This document shows, one piece after another, positions 55,707-64,000 of a stretch of DNA of 64,000 bases (position 1 is the stretch's first letter; each line of letters starts with the position of its first letter). The notes beneath the pieces are model-generated. The model was given only the letters and a program-made list of their open reading frames with translations, did no database searches and was not told the DNA's origin. A program made the translations under genes and the position numbers. This DNA is from Parashewanella spongiae (GTDB lineage Bacteria > Pseudomonadota > Gammaproteobacteria > Enterobacterales > Shewanellaceae): NCBI RefSeq assembly GCF_004358345.1, contig NZ_CP037952.1:1922001-1986000 (forward strand). Reading direction: 5' to 3'.

Positions 55707-56801
55707 GTGTCAGGAAATAGCATTGGATCTAGTTTTATCGTAACTACTTTTGGTGAAAGTCACGGCAAAGCATTAGGCTGTATTGTCGATGGCTGCCCAC
55801 CGGGTATTGAGATTTCAGAACAAGAAATTCAAAAAGAATTGGATAGACGCCGCCCTGGTACATCTCGTTACACCACAGCTCGTCGTGAGCCTGATGAAGT
55901 TAAAATTCTTTCAGGTGTGTTTGAAGGCAAAACGACAGGCACATCGATAGGATTATTGATTGAAAATACCGATCAGCGTAGCCAAGACTATTCGAATATT
56001 AAAGATAGCTTCCGCCCGGGTCACGCAGATTACACTTACGAACAAAAGTATGGCTTTAGAGATTATCGTGGTGGAGGGCGTTCTTCTGCGCGTGAAACCG
56101 CAATGCGTGTTGCAGCTGGAGCCATTGCTAAAAAATTCCTGTTAGAAAAGTATGGTATCCAAATAACTGGCTACTTATCTCAGTTAGGGCCTATTAAAGC
56201 GGAAAGCTTAGATTTAGAACTCATTGAAACAAATCCATTCTTTTTCCCTGATCCATCAAAGCTTGAAGCATTAGATGAATATATGCGTGATTTAAAAAAG
56301 GAAGGGGACAGCGTTGGTGCAAAAGTTTCAGTTATCGCAACGAATGTTCCTGTAGGCCTTGGTGAACCCGTATTTGATCGTTTAGATGCTGATATTGCTC
56401 ATTCTCTAATGAGTATTAACGCTGTAAAAGGCGTTGAAATTGGTGATGGCTTTGGTGTGATTGAACAAAAAGGTTCACAAGGTCGTGATTTGATGTCATC
56501 AAAAGGGTTTGACTCCAATCATGCTGGCGGCGTATTGGGTGGAATATCTTCTGGTCAGCCAATTGTTGCTTCAATTGCATTAAAACCAACATCAAGTATT
56601 AGTATTCCGGGTAAGACAATTGATAAGCAAGGTAATGAAATTGATATCGTGACAAAAGGTCGTCACGACCCTTGTGTTGGTATTCGTGCAGTACCAATTG
56701 CAGAAGCGATGTTAGCCATTACTTTAATGGATCATATGTTACGAAACCGTGGTCAGAATTCCGATGTTGCTCGTAATACTCCTGAACTAGGAATGACTTA
56801 A
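55707..56801 (+). CDS. aroC: Chorismate synthase
   Basis: 364 residues, FMN-dependent last enzyme of the shikimate pathway. Signatures [33 protein letters not shown] followed by [15 protein letters not shown], and [17 protein letters not shown] near the C terminus. The start is GTG (GTG TCA GGA) two bases after the prmB stop, with AAGGA in the end of prmB as ribosome site. Confidence 0.97.
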   Translation: MSGNSIGSSFIVTTFGESHGKALGCIVDGCPPGIEISEQEIQKELDRRRPGTSRYTTARREPDEVKILSGVFEGKTTGTSIGLLIENTDQRSQDYSNIKDSFRPGHADYTYEQKYGFRDYRGGGRSSARETAMRVAAGAIAKKFLLEKYGIQITGYLSQLGPIKAESLDLELIETNPFFFPDPSKLEALDEYMRDLKKEGDSVGAKVSVIATNVPVGLGEPVFDRLDADIAHSLMSINAVKGVEIGDGFGVIEQKGSQGRDLMSSKGFDSNHAGGVLGGISSGQPIVASIALKPTSSISIPGKTIDKQGNEIDIVTKGRHDPCVGIRAVPIAEAMLAITLMDHMLRNRGQNSDVARNTPELGMT

Positions 56802-56874
56802 GAGATTAAGATTTTAATTTTAAGTACAGTGTAAAGTTGTAATTGGAAATAAAAATAATAAAGAGGATTTAACT

Positions 56875-57999
56875 ATGCAGTTTCGACTTGGGTTGATTGT
56901 GAATCCGTATGCCGGTCTTGGTGGAAGCGTAGCTCTAAAGGGCAGTGATGGTGTTGCAGAGGAAGCTATAGCGCTAGGAGCTGTGCCCAAAGCTCATCTT
57001 CGCATGGTTGAAGCTCTGAAAGTTTTATTACCTTTCAAAGATAAAATTGAGATCTACACCGCAAGTGGTGAAATGGGTGAGAATATTGCCAGTGAACTTG
57101 GTTTCAATATCAAAATGGTCTATCAAGCCCCTCACAGTCCTGAAGCTAAAGATACTCAAGAGTCTGTAAAATTACTCAATCAAACAAACCTCGACTTATT
57201 ACTATTTGCCGGAGGTGACGGTACTGCAAGGGATGTATTCCAAGTCGTTCGAGAAGACTTACCTGTTTTAGGCGTACCAGCTGGTGTGAAAATTCATTCT
57301 GGTGTTTATGGTATTACGCCTAAAGCTTCAGGTTTAGTTGTAAAACTACTACTTGAAGGTGAGTTGGTGAGTTTGATGCACGCTGATGTCATGGATATCG
57401 ATGAAGCCGCATTTAGAGATGGCGTAGTAAAAGCGAAGCGTTTTGGTGAAATGCTGGTACCGGCTGAGCCTCGCTATGTGCAAGCCGTTAAAATGGGCGG
57501 CAAAGAAAGTGATGAGCTTGTGCTTTCTGATATCGCAGCTGATGTTATCGAGTCAATGGAAGATGAATTCTATATTATGGGCTCTGGTTCAACCGTTGCA
57601 GCGGTTATGGAGTCACTTGAACTTGATAACACCTTGCTTGGAGTCGACTTAATCTTAAATGAAGATATTGTTGAATCAGATCTTACTGCTCAACGACTTC
57701 TTGAATTAACAGAAGAAAGACCAACTAAATTAGTCATAACTCTAATTGGTGGACAAGGGCATATTTTCGGACGTGGTAATCAACAACTCTCACCTGAATT
57801 GATCCGTCGCATTGGAAAAGAAAATATTATTATCTTAGCGACAAAAACTAAGTTAAAAGCACTTGAAGGTCGACCATTAATCGTGGATAGTGGCGACCCG
57901 AATTTAGACAGTGAATTGAGTGGGTATTATCAAGTCATTACCGGTTACCATGACAGCGTAATGTATCAAGTTGCCACACCAGAAGAGTTGGAGATGTAA
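56875..57999 (+). CDS. ATP-NAD kinase family protein
   Basis: 374 residues. Opening LGLIVNPYAGLGG and the FAGGDGTARDV motif with the GGDG loop identify the ATP-NAD/diacylglycerol-kinase superfamily (COG3199-type). It is longer than NadK and lacks the typical NE/D motif spelling, so the natural substrate is uncertain. It lies between aroC and yfcL. The stop is one base before the yfcL start. Confidence 0.88.
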   Translation: MQFRLGLIVNPYAGLGGSVALKGSDGVAEEAIALGAVPKAHLRMVEALKVLLPFKDKIEIYTASGEMGENIASELGFNIKMVYQAPHSPEAKDTQESVKLLNQTNLDLLLFAGGDGTARDVFQVVREDLPVLGVPAGVKIHSGVYGITPKASGLVVKLLLEGELVSLMHADVMDIDEAAFRDGVVKAKRFGEMLVPAEPRYVQAVKMGGKESDELVLSDIAADVIESMEDEFYIMGSGSTVAAVMESLELDNTLLGVDLILNEDIVESDLTAQRLLELTEERPTKLVITLIGGQGHIFGRGNQQLSPELIRRIGKENIIILATKTKLKALEGRPLIVDSGDPNLDSELSGYYQVITGYHDSVMYQVATPEELEM

Positions 58000-58000
58000 G

Positions 58001-58267
58001 ATGTTAGAACAATACGAAGCAGCACTAGAAAACTGGATTGGAGAAGTTGTTGCTCATGGTGATGATGATGCACTGTTTGCTAGTGGATACTTACAAGGCC
58101 ATATTGCAGTAGTGCTTTCTGAACTTGACATTGAAGGTGATTGCTCTTACGTAGCCTTGGAAGATAAAGTGAAAAGTTGCATGTTGTTAGCAAAAGATGA
58201 ATTAAATGAAGGGGATTTTAAATTGGTAGATACCGCTTGGCTTGAGTTAAAAAACAGGTTGAAATGA
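58001..58267 (+). CDS. yfcL: YfcL family protein
   Basis: 88 residues, acidic and helical, matching YfcL: LENWIGEVVAHGDDDALFASGYLQGH is the diagnostic segment. Function unknown. ATG at 58001 gives the family-like MLEQYEAALENW; the frame opens 30 bases earlier inside the preceding gene. The last gene of the prmB-aroC-kinase-yfcL operon. Confidence 0.88.
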   Translation: MLEQYEAALENWIGEVVAHGDDDALFASGYLQGHIAVVLSELDIEGDCSYVALEDKVKSCMLLAKDELNEGDFKLVDTAWLELKNRLK

Positions 58268-58390
58268 ATTCAGGATATCTTCTAGTATTATTTATTCCTG
58301 AATAATAGCTTAATAAATAAAAGCTTTTTAAAAACTATAAACAATATGAGGGTAAAGTGTTTCCAATTATTCATCTATTGGGAGACTATC

Positions 58391-59518
58391 ATGGCTTTAC
58401 CCACAGTGGTCAATCCTCCAAATTCAATAAATTTTCATTTATTATTACCGAATAATAGAGGGCTAGTGACTTGCAATGGAACAGAACTATTTTTTTGTTT
58501 TAAGGATGGAGCTAAACGCAGTTTTAATTTAACTGAGGTTCCGCGTGATGGCAATCTAATGAGTTTTCAGCAAGTGAGCCTCTCTGATTCTACAGAACCA
58601 ACCGAGAAACTATCTACTCCTAGAAAACAGCTTTTGAGTACCGTGCAGCGGTATGCGATTGCGAAGAACATTGCAGATCAATTAAAGATTTATGCTTTTA
58701 AATGGAGAGAGATTGGATCTGGTCTAGATTTACAGTACGGAGATTTAGAAATTATTAAACAAAATACAGCTTACAACCCTTATGAAAGACTAGAATCTGT
58801 TCTTATCGAATGGATAACGAATTCTAAAAATACCATTTACTCGAATAGCGAATTAGAAGGAAAGTTAAGAGTAGCTCTGCGCAGTAGAGTTGTAGCTCTT
58901 GGTGCTGAATCGCAAAGTATAAAGTGGCCAATTACAGATGAACAAGGAGAAGTTACTAGTTATACAAATTCATTGGACGAAATAAATCCACACGCAAGCT
59001 CTAGAGGTAGCACTCATAATGCTTTATCGTCTTCGGCTCCATATAATCCTCAGAATACCTTTACACCAGCTGCATATTCTCCAGCACCAACGCAGACTCG
59101 TGCGCAAGACCATCAAGCCCCAACGTATAATTATTATTCAAAACCTCACTCGGTTGGGGCGCAAGCTATTGATCCAGATAGAATATTAGAGAAAGGTATA
59201 AACAGTAAACAAATGAGCACGCCTTTTAAGAGTAGACATGTTAATCATGTTTTTAATTTTCTGTTTGTTCGAGCTGCTCAATGGAAAGAGTTTGGAATTG
59301 CTTTAGGTTTTCAACTATGCGCACTTGAATGTATCGAACTTGAGAGGTCTAATTTAAACCAGCGTTTGATGGGGGTTTTGACTGCGTGTGCTGATTCGGG
59401 CGATAAAACTTTTGACGATTTAATTGAAGCAGCGAAAAAGGAATTTGTTATGTTTGGTTTTGAGATAATAGAAAAATTGGAAGCAGCTAAACGAAATCAT
59501 GACATTATAGGTAGTTAA
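58391..59518 (+). CDS. Protein with two Death-like domains
   Basis: 375 residues from ATG 58391, which follows GGGAG (an earlier frame opening at 58346 has no ribosome site). Domain 1 at about 90-172 (IADQLKIYAFKWREIGSGL, then LESVLIEWI) and domain 2 at about 283-363 (FNFLFVRAAQWKEFGIALG, then LMGVLTACADSGDKTFDDLI) follow the Death-fold hydrophobic pattern, including W-(R/K)-E-(I/F)-G, as in eukaryotic Death domains. A Pro/Ser/Tyr/Gln-rich linker lies between (200-255). An N-terminal beta-rich segment (1-60) is of unknown type. Inserted between yfcL and mnmC, which are usually near neighbours. Confidence 0.68.
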   Translation: MALPTVVNPPNSINFHLLLPNNRGLVTCNGTELFFCFKDGAKRSFNLTEVPRDGNLMSFQQVSLSDSTEPTEKLSTPRKQLLSTVQRYAIAKNIADQLKIYAFKWREIGSGLDLQYGDLEIIKQNTAYNPYERLESVLIEWITNSKNTIYSNSELEGKLRVALRSRVVALGAESQSIKWPITDEQGEVTSYTNSLDEINPHASSRGSTHNALSSSAPYNPQNTFTPAAYSPAPTQTRAQDHQAPTYNYYSKPHSVGAQAIDPDRILEKGINSKQMSTPFKSRHVNHVFNFLFVRAAQWKEFGIALGFQLCALECIELERSNLNQRLMGVLTACADSGDKTFDDLIEAAKKEFVMFGFEIIEKLEAAKRNHDIIGS

Positions 59519-59536
59519 TCGTCACTTTTGGTTCTA

Positions 59537-59622
59537 AGGAAAGTTGCGGAAGAAAGTATACCGATGATTTCTCGTCACTCCAGCGCAGGCAGGAAACGAA
59601 GGAACGACAGTTTTGTATGTCG
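59537..59622 (-). repeat. REP-like family A, right half
   Basis: AAGGAAAGTTGCGGAAGAAAG and the CTCCAGCgcagGC(A)GGA hairpin, then the ACGACAGTTTTGTATGTCG block. Confidence 0.7.
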
Positions 59623-59624
59623 AT

Positions 59625-59708
59625 AATAACCAAACCGCACAAGCTCTGTCTTGTATAAAACGACCAATTTATCGCTGCAAAAATAATCACGAAAGATAAA
59701 CAGCCCCT
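59625..59708 (-). repeat. MITE family D, right-end fragment
   Basis: AACCAAACCGCACAAGCTCT through to the terminus GAAAGATAAACAGCCCCT. The bases 59709-59763 match the tail next to the complete family D copy at 22170-22275. Confidence 0.65.
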
Positions 59709-59763
59709 AGTATAAATCGGTTGGGAGCCTTCATATACGCAGAAAAAAAGGCGGATAGCAATG

Positions 59764-59807
59764 CATTTTTTCTACGCTTGAGAACGGAGTCAACTGATGT
59801 TTCTAGG
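59764..59807 (-). repeat. MITE family C end fragment
   Basis: TTTTTTCTACGCTTGAGAAC to CAACTGATGTTTCTAGG; here the end is followed by ATCAAATATC, not by an intron, so it shows an unoccupied counterpart of the intron insertion site. Confidence 0.65.
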
Positions 59808-59958
59808 ATCAAATATCTTTATTGCGCTTGAGGGTGGGCACTGGTCAGACATCTTTAATGGTTTTAGTTAGTATTTACAATATCTAAAATTTTTACGTTC
59901 TATAGACTTTAAATGCTACACCCATTTTTTGATTGTAATTGGTATAAGTGAGGTATTT

Positions 59959-60444
59959 ATGAATATTAGCTCAACATCTACTGACACTTTGAACGGAGTA
60001 TCTTCAAGCTCGACAGATATACATGATCAAAATACCGACTCTCAATGGCAGGCTATTCAAGTTTCGATGCAACAGTTGATGGGGCAATTAATGCTGCTAC
60101 AGCAACAAATGGGTTCATCAAACAGTGATTCTGATAAACGGAAAAGAGAAACCGATTTATCCCATGTGAAAAGCATGAGCGATATTATTCGTGATGCTGT
60201 TTTAAAAAATAGCAAATTCAGCGCGGGAGCAGAGATTTTTTGGGTTGTTGATCATACTTTATTTCATCAAGTGAGTGATGGTATAGGCCATAAAATAACC
60301 CACAGTGAAGCAATGGTTAAGCCTGAAGTCCACTTACAGCCTTTGAAATATGGACTGATTGAAACATCTAAAAATATGAGCGCTTTATACAAAGGTTTAA
60401 ATGATTTAATGCAGCCACTTAATCAAGCACTTGTTAATGGATAA
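59959..60444 (+). CDS. Hypothetical protein, Gln-rich N terminus
   Basis: 161 residues from ATG 59959, preceded by GTGAGG; an upstream ATG at 59929 lacks a ribosome site. Residues 1-65 are Ser/Thr/Gln/Met-rich (WQAIQVSMQQLMGQLMLLQQQMG), probably coiled coil. The C-terminal about 90 residues look globular (MSDIIRDAVLKNSKFSAGAEIFWVVDHTLFHQVSDGIGHK). No family recognised. It lies downstream of the two-Death-like-domain gene. Confidence 0.6.
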   Translation: MNISSTSTDTLNGVSSSSTDIHDQNTDSQWQAIQVSMQQLMGQLMLLQQQMGSSNSDSDKRKRETDLSHVKSMSDIIRDAVLKNSKFSAGAEIFWVVDHTLFHQVSDGIGHKITHSEAMVKPEVHLQPLKYGLIETSKNMSALYKGLNDLMQPLNQALVNG

Positions 60445-60452
60445 AACTGATA

Positions 60453-60475
60453 ATACCAATTACTGTCATTGGTAT
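60453..60475. repeat. Solo palindrome made of family B ends
   Basis: A 23-bp near-palindrome (one mismatch) of the two family B termini, eight bases after the preceding stop codon. Confidence 0.6.
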
Positions 60476-60520
60476 AACCTTTTCATTCCCATTTGAAGCG
60501 AACGAGCTCAAACCGCTTGG

Positions 60521-62488
60521 TCAAAGCGGTTTACTGCTCGCTAATTTTCTTATCCAAATTCGATTTGGATTCATTTTTGTGAGTAAGTCGTAGCTAACAG
60601 GTGGAAGTTCGTCACACAACAATGCAGCTAATGTTTCTGCTGCAAGTGGACCTGAACATAAACCACGAGATCCCAAAGCTCCTAGAATGTATAAGCCTTT
60701 GAACACTGGTGCGTCGATATTTTTCCAGAAAGCCATTTCTACTTTGCCTTGTCTGGTTTTTCGGCTATCACGGATCTGCAAAAGTGAATGATAGTCTGGA
60801 GCACAGCCTAACATAGGGAAATGATCGCGAGTAACCATTCGTACTCCAACTCGTGCGTTATTTTCAGTTATATCTATGTCTTCAAGCCAGTTTTGATGTG
60901 GGTAGCTTTGCTGAACTTTTTCAAGATTCTCTGTGTGTTCTTTAAGCACAAAATTTCGATCCAAAGTATCTTTTACATAACTGGCGCCAATACAGTGATG
61001 TTGATTGTGCATTGGCGTTACGTAACCATGAGCGCATAACACTGCATTGAGTTTAGAAAGATTAGGTGTCGTTGGAATGTGACTGACCTGACCGCGAAAG
61101 TTAGAGGCAGGGAGCTCATGAGTTTGGATAAATTGAGTTAAGTCAGAACCCGTAGCGTTTACTACTTGCTCGAACGGGCCAAAGCTGGTTTCACCACAAT
61201 GCAGCAGCCAACCTTCAGGCTGATGTTCTAGTCGAGTAATTTTTAAATTGAATTCTATGCTAATGTCAGACAGTTGCTGTGCTTTGGCAAATGTGGCTCT
61301 GGTGTACTCGGCAGGGCAAACCCATCCTGCAAGAGGGTAATAGGCGCCAGCTTTATCGATATTTAATCCTGCTAGCTGGTTTGCTTGTTCGGCATCAATT
61401 GAATGGATGATATCTTGCGGCCAATCTTGAACAGAGAGAATTTTATTGATTCTGGCACTTGAGCGATCATTGTGGCCTGTTTGAATCACACCACAAAAGT
61501 CATGACTGATCTTATAACCCTCTTTAACTAACTGTTGAATACGGCGACGACTGAACAAATAAGCTTGTTGATAAAACTGACTTAACAGATCATTTTCAGG
61601 AGTAAGAAGTGGATATAAAGCACCTTGCCTATTCCCTGAAGCACCTTCGGCTAATGAATTGTCTTTACAAAAAACTTTAACTGACTTTCCTCGCTCAGCA
61701 AGCGATAAAGTAAGGTGAGCACTCGCTAATCCACCACCAATAACTGCAATAGGTGTATCGTTATCGCAAGAACTTGATTGAGGCAATGGGCAATAAGGTC
61801 GATCATTCTCTATAGGATTTTTGTCATTTTGTTCGGCATTCTGAGCAGAAAGCATACCTGTCAATTTATCAGATAGCTCAGAATGAATGGGTGAAAATGT
61901 AGATGCATATGGCTCGCTTACTCGAGCGAAAGATTCAACCAAACTCGAAGGTGTGGGCTTACTGTTATCATCAGATATCAGCCAAGCTTGAATTTTGTCA
62001 CGATTCTTTGTTGGTAGTGTATTGAGCTGATGAGAAATATCACCCAAGTAATAATCAATCACGAAACGGTTGTCATCAAACTTTAATCGTTGGCACCCTA
62101 AAATATCTAAAAGAGAAATATTCCTAAATGTGTTACTGGTTGATGTCCAAGCAGGATCTGGAATTTGCAGTAGTTCACTAATTATGGTTTTATCTTGAAC
62201 ACCGCCAAACACCTTAGCGTTGATCTGAATCTGTCCGGCCTTCTTCTCAGGTAAATTCTGTTGTAAAAAATATAAACAGAGTAGCTCGACAATAGTTTGT
62301 GATCCAAAGAAGCCGAGAACAATCGGCTGATTGCGAACGAGCAGTTGGCTTTGAAATGTAAATAGTTGTTCAGCGTAATTAGGCGTTGAAGGGTATAGTT
62401 GACGAAAGTGCTTGATAATAGCATCTGGATAGCGCTTAATTTGTGCGGTTTTATTGTTATCGATGTGAAAAGTCAAAGGCATACCCAA
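60521..62488 (-). CDS. mnmC: tRNA mnm5s2U34 bifunctional enzyme MnmC, degenerate methyltransferase half
   Basis: 655 residues. The C-terminal FAD-dependent oxidoreductase, which removes the carboxymethyl group of cmnm5s2U34 in tRNA, looks intact: PIAVIGGGLASAHLTLSLAERG dinucleotide motif, then SGNRQGALYPLL and GSRGLCSGPLAAE. The N-terminal about 240 residues take the place of the MnmC1 methyltransferase but lack the glycine-rich SAM loop (E.GFGTGLN) and the DGFAPAKNP catalytic motif; LISDDNSKPTPSS stands at that position. The methyltransferase activity is therefore doubtful. Confidence 0.9.
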   Translation of the reverse strand: MGMPLTFHIDNNKTAQIKRYPDAIIKHFRQLYPSTPNYAEQLFTFQSQLLVRNQPIVLGFFGSQTIVELLCLYFLQQNLPEKKAGQIQINAKVFGGVQDKTIISELLQIPDPAWTSTSNTFRNISLLDILGCQRLKFDDNRFVIDYYLGDISHQLNTLPTKNRDKIQAWLISDDNSKPTPSSLVESFARVSEPYASTFSPIHSELSDKLTGMLSAQNAEQNDKNPIENDRPYCPLPQSSSCDNDTPIAVIGGGLASAHLTLSLAERGKSVKVFCKDNSLAEGASGNRQGALYPLLTPENDLLSQFYQQAYLFSRRRIQQLVKEGYKISHDFCGVIQTGHNDRSSARINKILSVQDWPQDIIHSIDAEQANQLAGLNIDKAGAYYPLAGWVCPAEYTRATFAKAQQLSDISIEFNLKITRLEHQPEGWLLHCGETSFGPFEQVVNATGSDLTQFIQTHELPASNFRGQVSHIPTTPNLSKLNAVLCAHGYVTPMHNQHHCIGASYVKDTLDRNFVLKEHTENLEKVQQSYPHQNWLEDIDITENNARVGVRMVTRDHFPMLGCAPDYHSLLQIRDSRKTRQGKVEMAFWKNIDAPVFKGLYILGALGSRGLCSGPLAAETLAALLCDELPPVSYDLLTKMNPNRIWIRKLASSKPL

Positions 62489-62681
62489 TTCGTCTACTGC
62501 AATATGTTTATTTTACCCATGGATATGGAAAGCTGACCACTTAATAAAAGGAAAACAGCTACTATTGTCGCAGAAAAATGGGTGCCAATGCCAAATCGCA
62601 CAGATAATAAGCGATATTTCAAAAGGTGAAGGTGCGGTAAGACTGCAAAAATTTAGTTTTACAATAAGTACTTAAAATTCT

Positions 62682-62700
62682 CGCTGAATCAATATCAGCG
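62682..62700. promoter_or_regulatory. Palindromic operator candidate upstream of fabB
   Basis: CGCTGA-N7-TCAGCG, a perfect 6+6 inverted repeat 33 bp before the fabB start. The fabB promoters of gammaproteobacteria are controlled by FabR and FadR at sites with AGCG/CGCT parts, so an unsaturated-fatty-acid regulator is a reasonable candidate. Confidence 0.35.
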
Positions 62701-62733
62701 TGGGTTGGTATAGACAAAATGGATAGTTAACAA

Positions 62734-63945
62734 ATGAAAAGAGTCGTCATTAGCGGTATTGGTGTTGTTTCAAGCATTGGTAACAATAAACAAGAAGTCA
62801 CAGAATCATTAAAAGCTGGCCGTAGTGGTATAACTCACTCTGAGCAATTCGTAGAAATGAAACTGCGTAGCAATGTGTGGGGGAAAGTTAACATTAATCC
62901 TGCCGATCACATTGACCGTAAAGCTTTTCGTTTTATGGGCGATGCAGCAGCATACTCCTACATTGCAATGAAAGAAGCGATTGAAGATGCACAGTTGACA
63001 GAAGAACAAGTCAGTGATCCAAGAGTTGGTTTGGTGACAGGTTCAGGTGGCGCTTCATCAGCTTGCCAAGTGCGTTCAGCCGATACATTACGTGAACGTG
63101 GAATTAAGCGTGTAGGCCCTTATATTGTGCCAAAAATTATGGCCAGTACCACCAGTGCCTGTTTAGCGACTCCATTTAAAATCAAAGGTGTTAACTATTC
63201 TATCAGTTCAGCTTGTGCAACGAGTGCACACTGTATTGGGCACGCTGTCGAGCTTATTCAGCTTGGCAAACAAGATATGGTATTTGCTGGTGGCGGTGAA
63301 GAATTAGACTGGACATCGGCCATGGGTTTTGATGCTATGGGCGCGTTATCAACTAAGTATAACGACACACCAGAAAGAGCCTCACGTACTTATGATGCTG
63401 ATCGTGATGGCTTTGTGATTTCAAGTGGTGGCGGTATCGTTGTCGTTGAAGAACTTGAACATGCCTTGGCACGTGGTGCAAAAATTTATGCTGAAGTAGT
63501 AGGTTATGGCGCGTCTTCTGACGGTTATGACATGGTTGCTCCGTCAGGTGAAGGCGCTGTGCGTTGTATGCAAATGGCACTTGCTGATGTAGATACTCCT
63601 GTTGACTACGTAAATACACATGGTACATCGACTCCAGTGGGTGACGTGCGTGAACTTGAAGCCATCAAAGAAGTGTTCGGTAATGATTGCCCTGCGATTG
63701 CATCAACTAAGTCGCTGACGGGTCATGCACTTGGAGCAGCAGGTGTACATGAAGCAATTTACAGCATGTTGATGATGGAAAATAGCTTTATTGCACCAAG
63801 CATTAACGTTGAAAATGTAGATGAAGCGGCAGCTGGCCTACCGATCGTTACAGAATACCGTGAAGCTGAACTGAATACTGTTATGAGTAATAGTTTTGGT
63901 TTCGGTGGTACAAACGCTTCACTTGTTATGAAAAAGTATAAGTAG
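62734..63945 (+). CDS. fabB: 3-oxoacyl-ACP synthase I
   Basis: 403 residues. KAS I condensing enzyme of fatty-acid synthesis, needed for unsaturated chains. Catalytic triad Cys161 in SSACATSAH, His in [12 protein letters not shown] and His in [11 protein letters not shown]. Length matches FabB rather than FabF. The position next to mnmC, divergent, is the conserved E. coli/Shewanella order. Confidence 0.97.
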   Translation: MKRVVISGIGVVSSIGNNKQEVTESLKAGRSGITHSEQFVEMKLRSNVWGKVNINPADHIDRKAFRFMGDAAAYSYIAMKEAIEDAQLTEEQVSDPRVGLVTGSGGASSACQVRSADTLRERGIKRVGPYIVPKIMASTTSACLATPFKIKGVNYSISSACATSAHCIGHAVELIQLGKQDMVFAGGGEELDWTSAMGFDAMGALSTKYNDTPERASRTYDADRDGFVISSGGGIVVVEELEHALARGAKIYAEVVGYGASSDGYDMVAPSGEGAVRCMQMALADVDTPVDYVNTHGTSTPVGDVRELEAIKEVFGNDCPAIASTKSLTGHALGAAGVHEAIYSMLMMENSFIAPSINVENVDEAAAGLPIVTEYREAELNTVMSNSFGFGGTNASLVMKKYK

Positions 63946-63956
63946 TTATACTTTCA

Positions 63957-63985
63957 GGCGCCCTCAGTCTATGGGGGCGTTATTT
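63957..63985 (+). terminator. Rho-independent terminator after fabB
   Basis: GCGCCC pairs with GGGGCG around CTCAGTCTATG, then TTATTTC. Eleven bases after the fabB stop. Confidence 0.7.
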
Positions 63986-64000
63986 CATTAGGTTATTCGT

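Noticed and set aside
57971-58000. Upstream extension of yfcL into the ATP-NAD-kinase-like gene
   Set aside because: The family start MLEQYEAALENW begins at 58001; the extension is kinase-gene sequence in another frame.

Overview
The window looks like the chromosome of a marine gammaproteobacterium of the Shewanella group. The core gene order supports this: yciB-yciI-xthA, yqcC-truC-yqcA, a moxR/bat operon, fadI-fadJ, and sixA / M16 peptidase / smrB / prmB-aroC-ATP-NAD-kinase-like-yfcL / mnmC / fabB. The density of dispersed repeats and the lineage-specific genes with eukaryote-like folds (tandem Death-like domains, a kinase-like protein) suggest a host-associated member such as Parashewanella. 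That genus-level guess is inference.

Layout. 1-7.1 kb: two nearly identical 2.0-kb group II introns in direct orientation flank a nucleotide-sugar pair, rfbB and a frameshifted rfbA. 7.1-10.65 kb: housekeeping genes (xthA, yciI, yciB, yqcC, truC, yqcA). 10.7-27.6 kb: an accessory region with a kinase-like protein, an Rnl2-type RNA ligase, a run of small same-strand genes that resembles integron cassettes (one broken by a 5-bp duplication, one decapitated by a MITE), an IS3-family element, a YdcH-like gene, an IS110/IS1111-type element, a 1196-residue protein of unknown function and a 203-residue unknown. 27.6-37 kb: phnA-like gene, small Cys protein, ECF sigma / anti-sigma pair, and the tightly overlapped MoxR-DUF58-DUF4381-BatA-BatB/C-BatD operon. 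37-41.5 kb: fadIJ beta-oxidation operon and a small membrane protein. 41.6-46.6 kb: a secreted protein made of eight 13-residue repeats with a 38-residue partner gene, then a propeller-PAS-GGDEF-EAL sensor split by a 1-base frameshift. 46.9-64 kb: conserved core genes, interrupted twice by lineage-specific genes: a 962-residue tandem Death-like protein between smrB and prmB, and a two-Death-like-domain protein plus a 161-residue unknown between yfcL and mnmC.

A striking feature is a set of dispersed non-coding element families, often nested: (A) a REP/BIME-like two-hairpin repeat of about 165 bp; (B) a 264-bp MITE with ATACCAATTACAGTAATTAA ends; (C) a 233-bp MITE with CCTAAAAACATCAGTTGAAC ends; (D) a 264-bp MITE with AGGGGCTGTTTATCTTTC ends; and (E) an imperfect GTCATTCCC-type repeat. 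Both group II introns sit exactly at the end of a family C element, and the IS110-type element sits at an A/D junction whose unoccupied counterpart is visible at about 26.12 kb.
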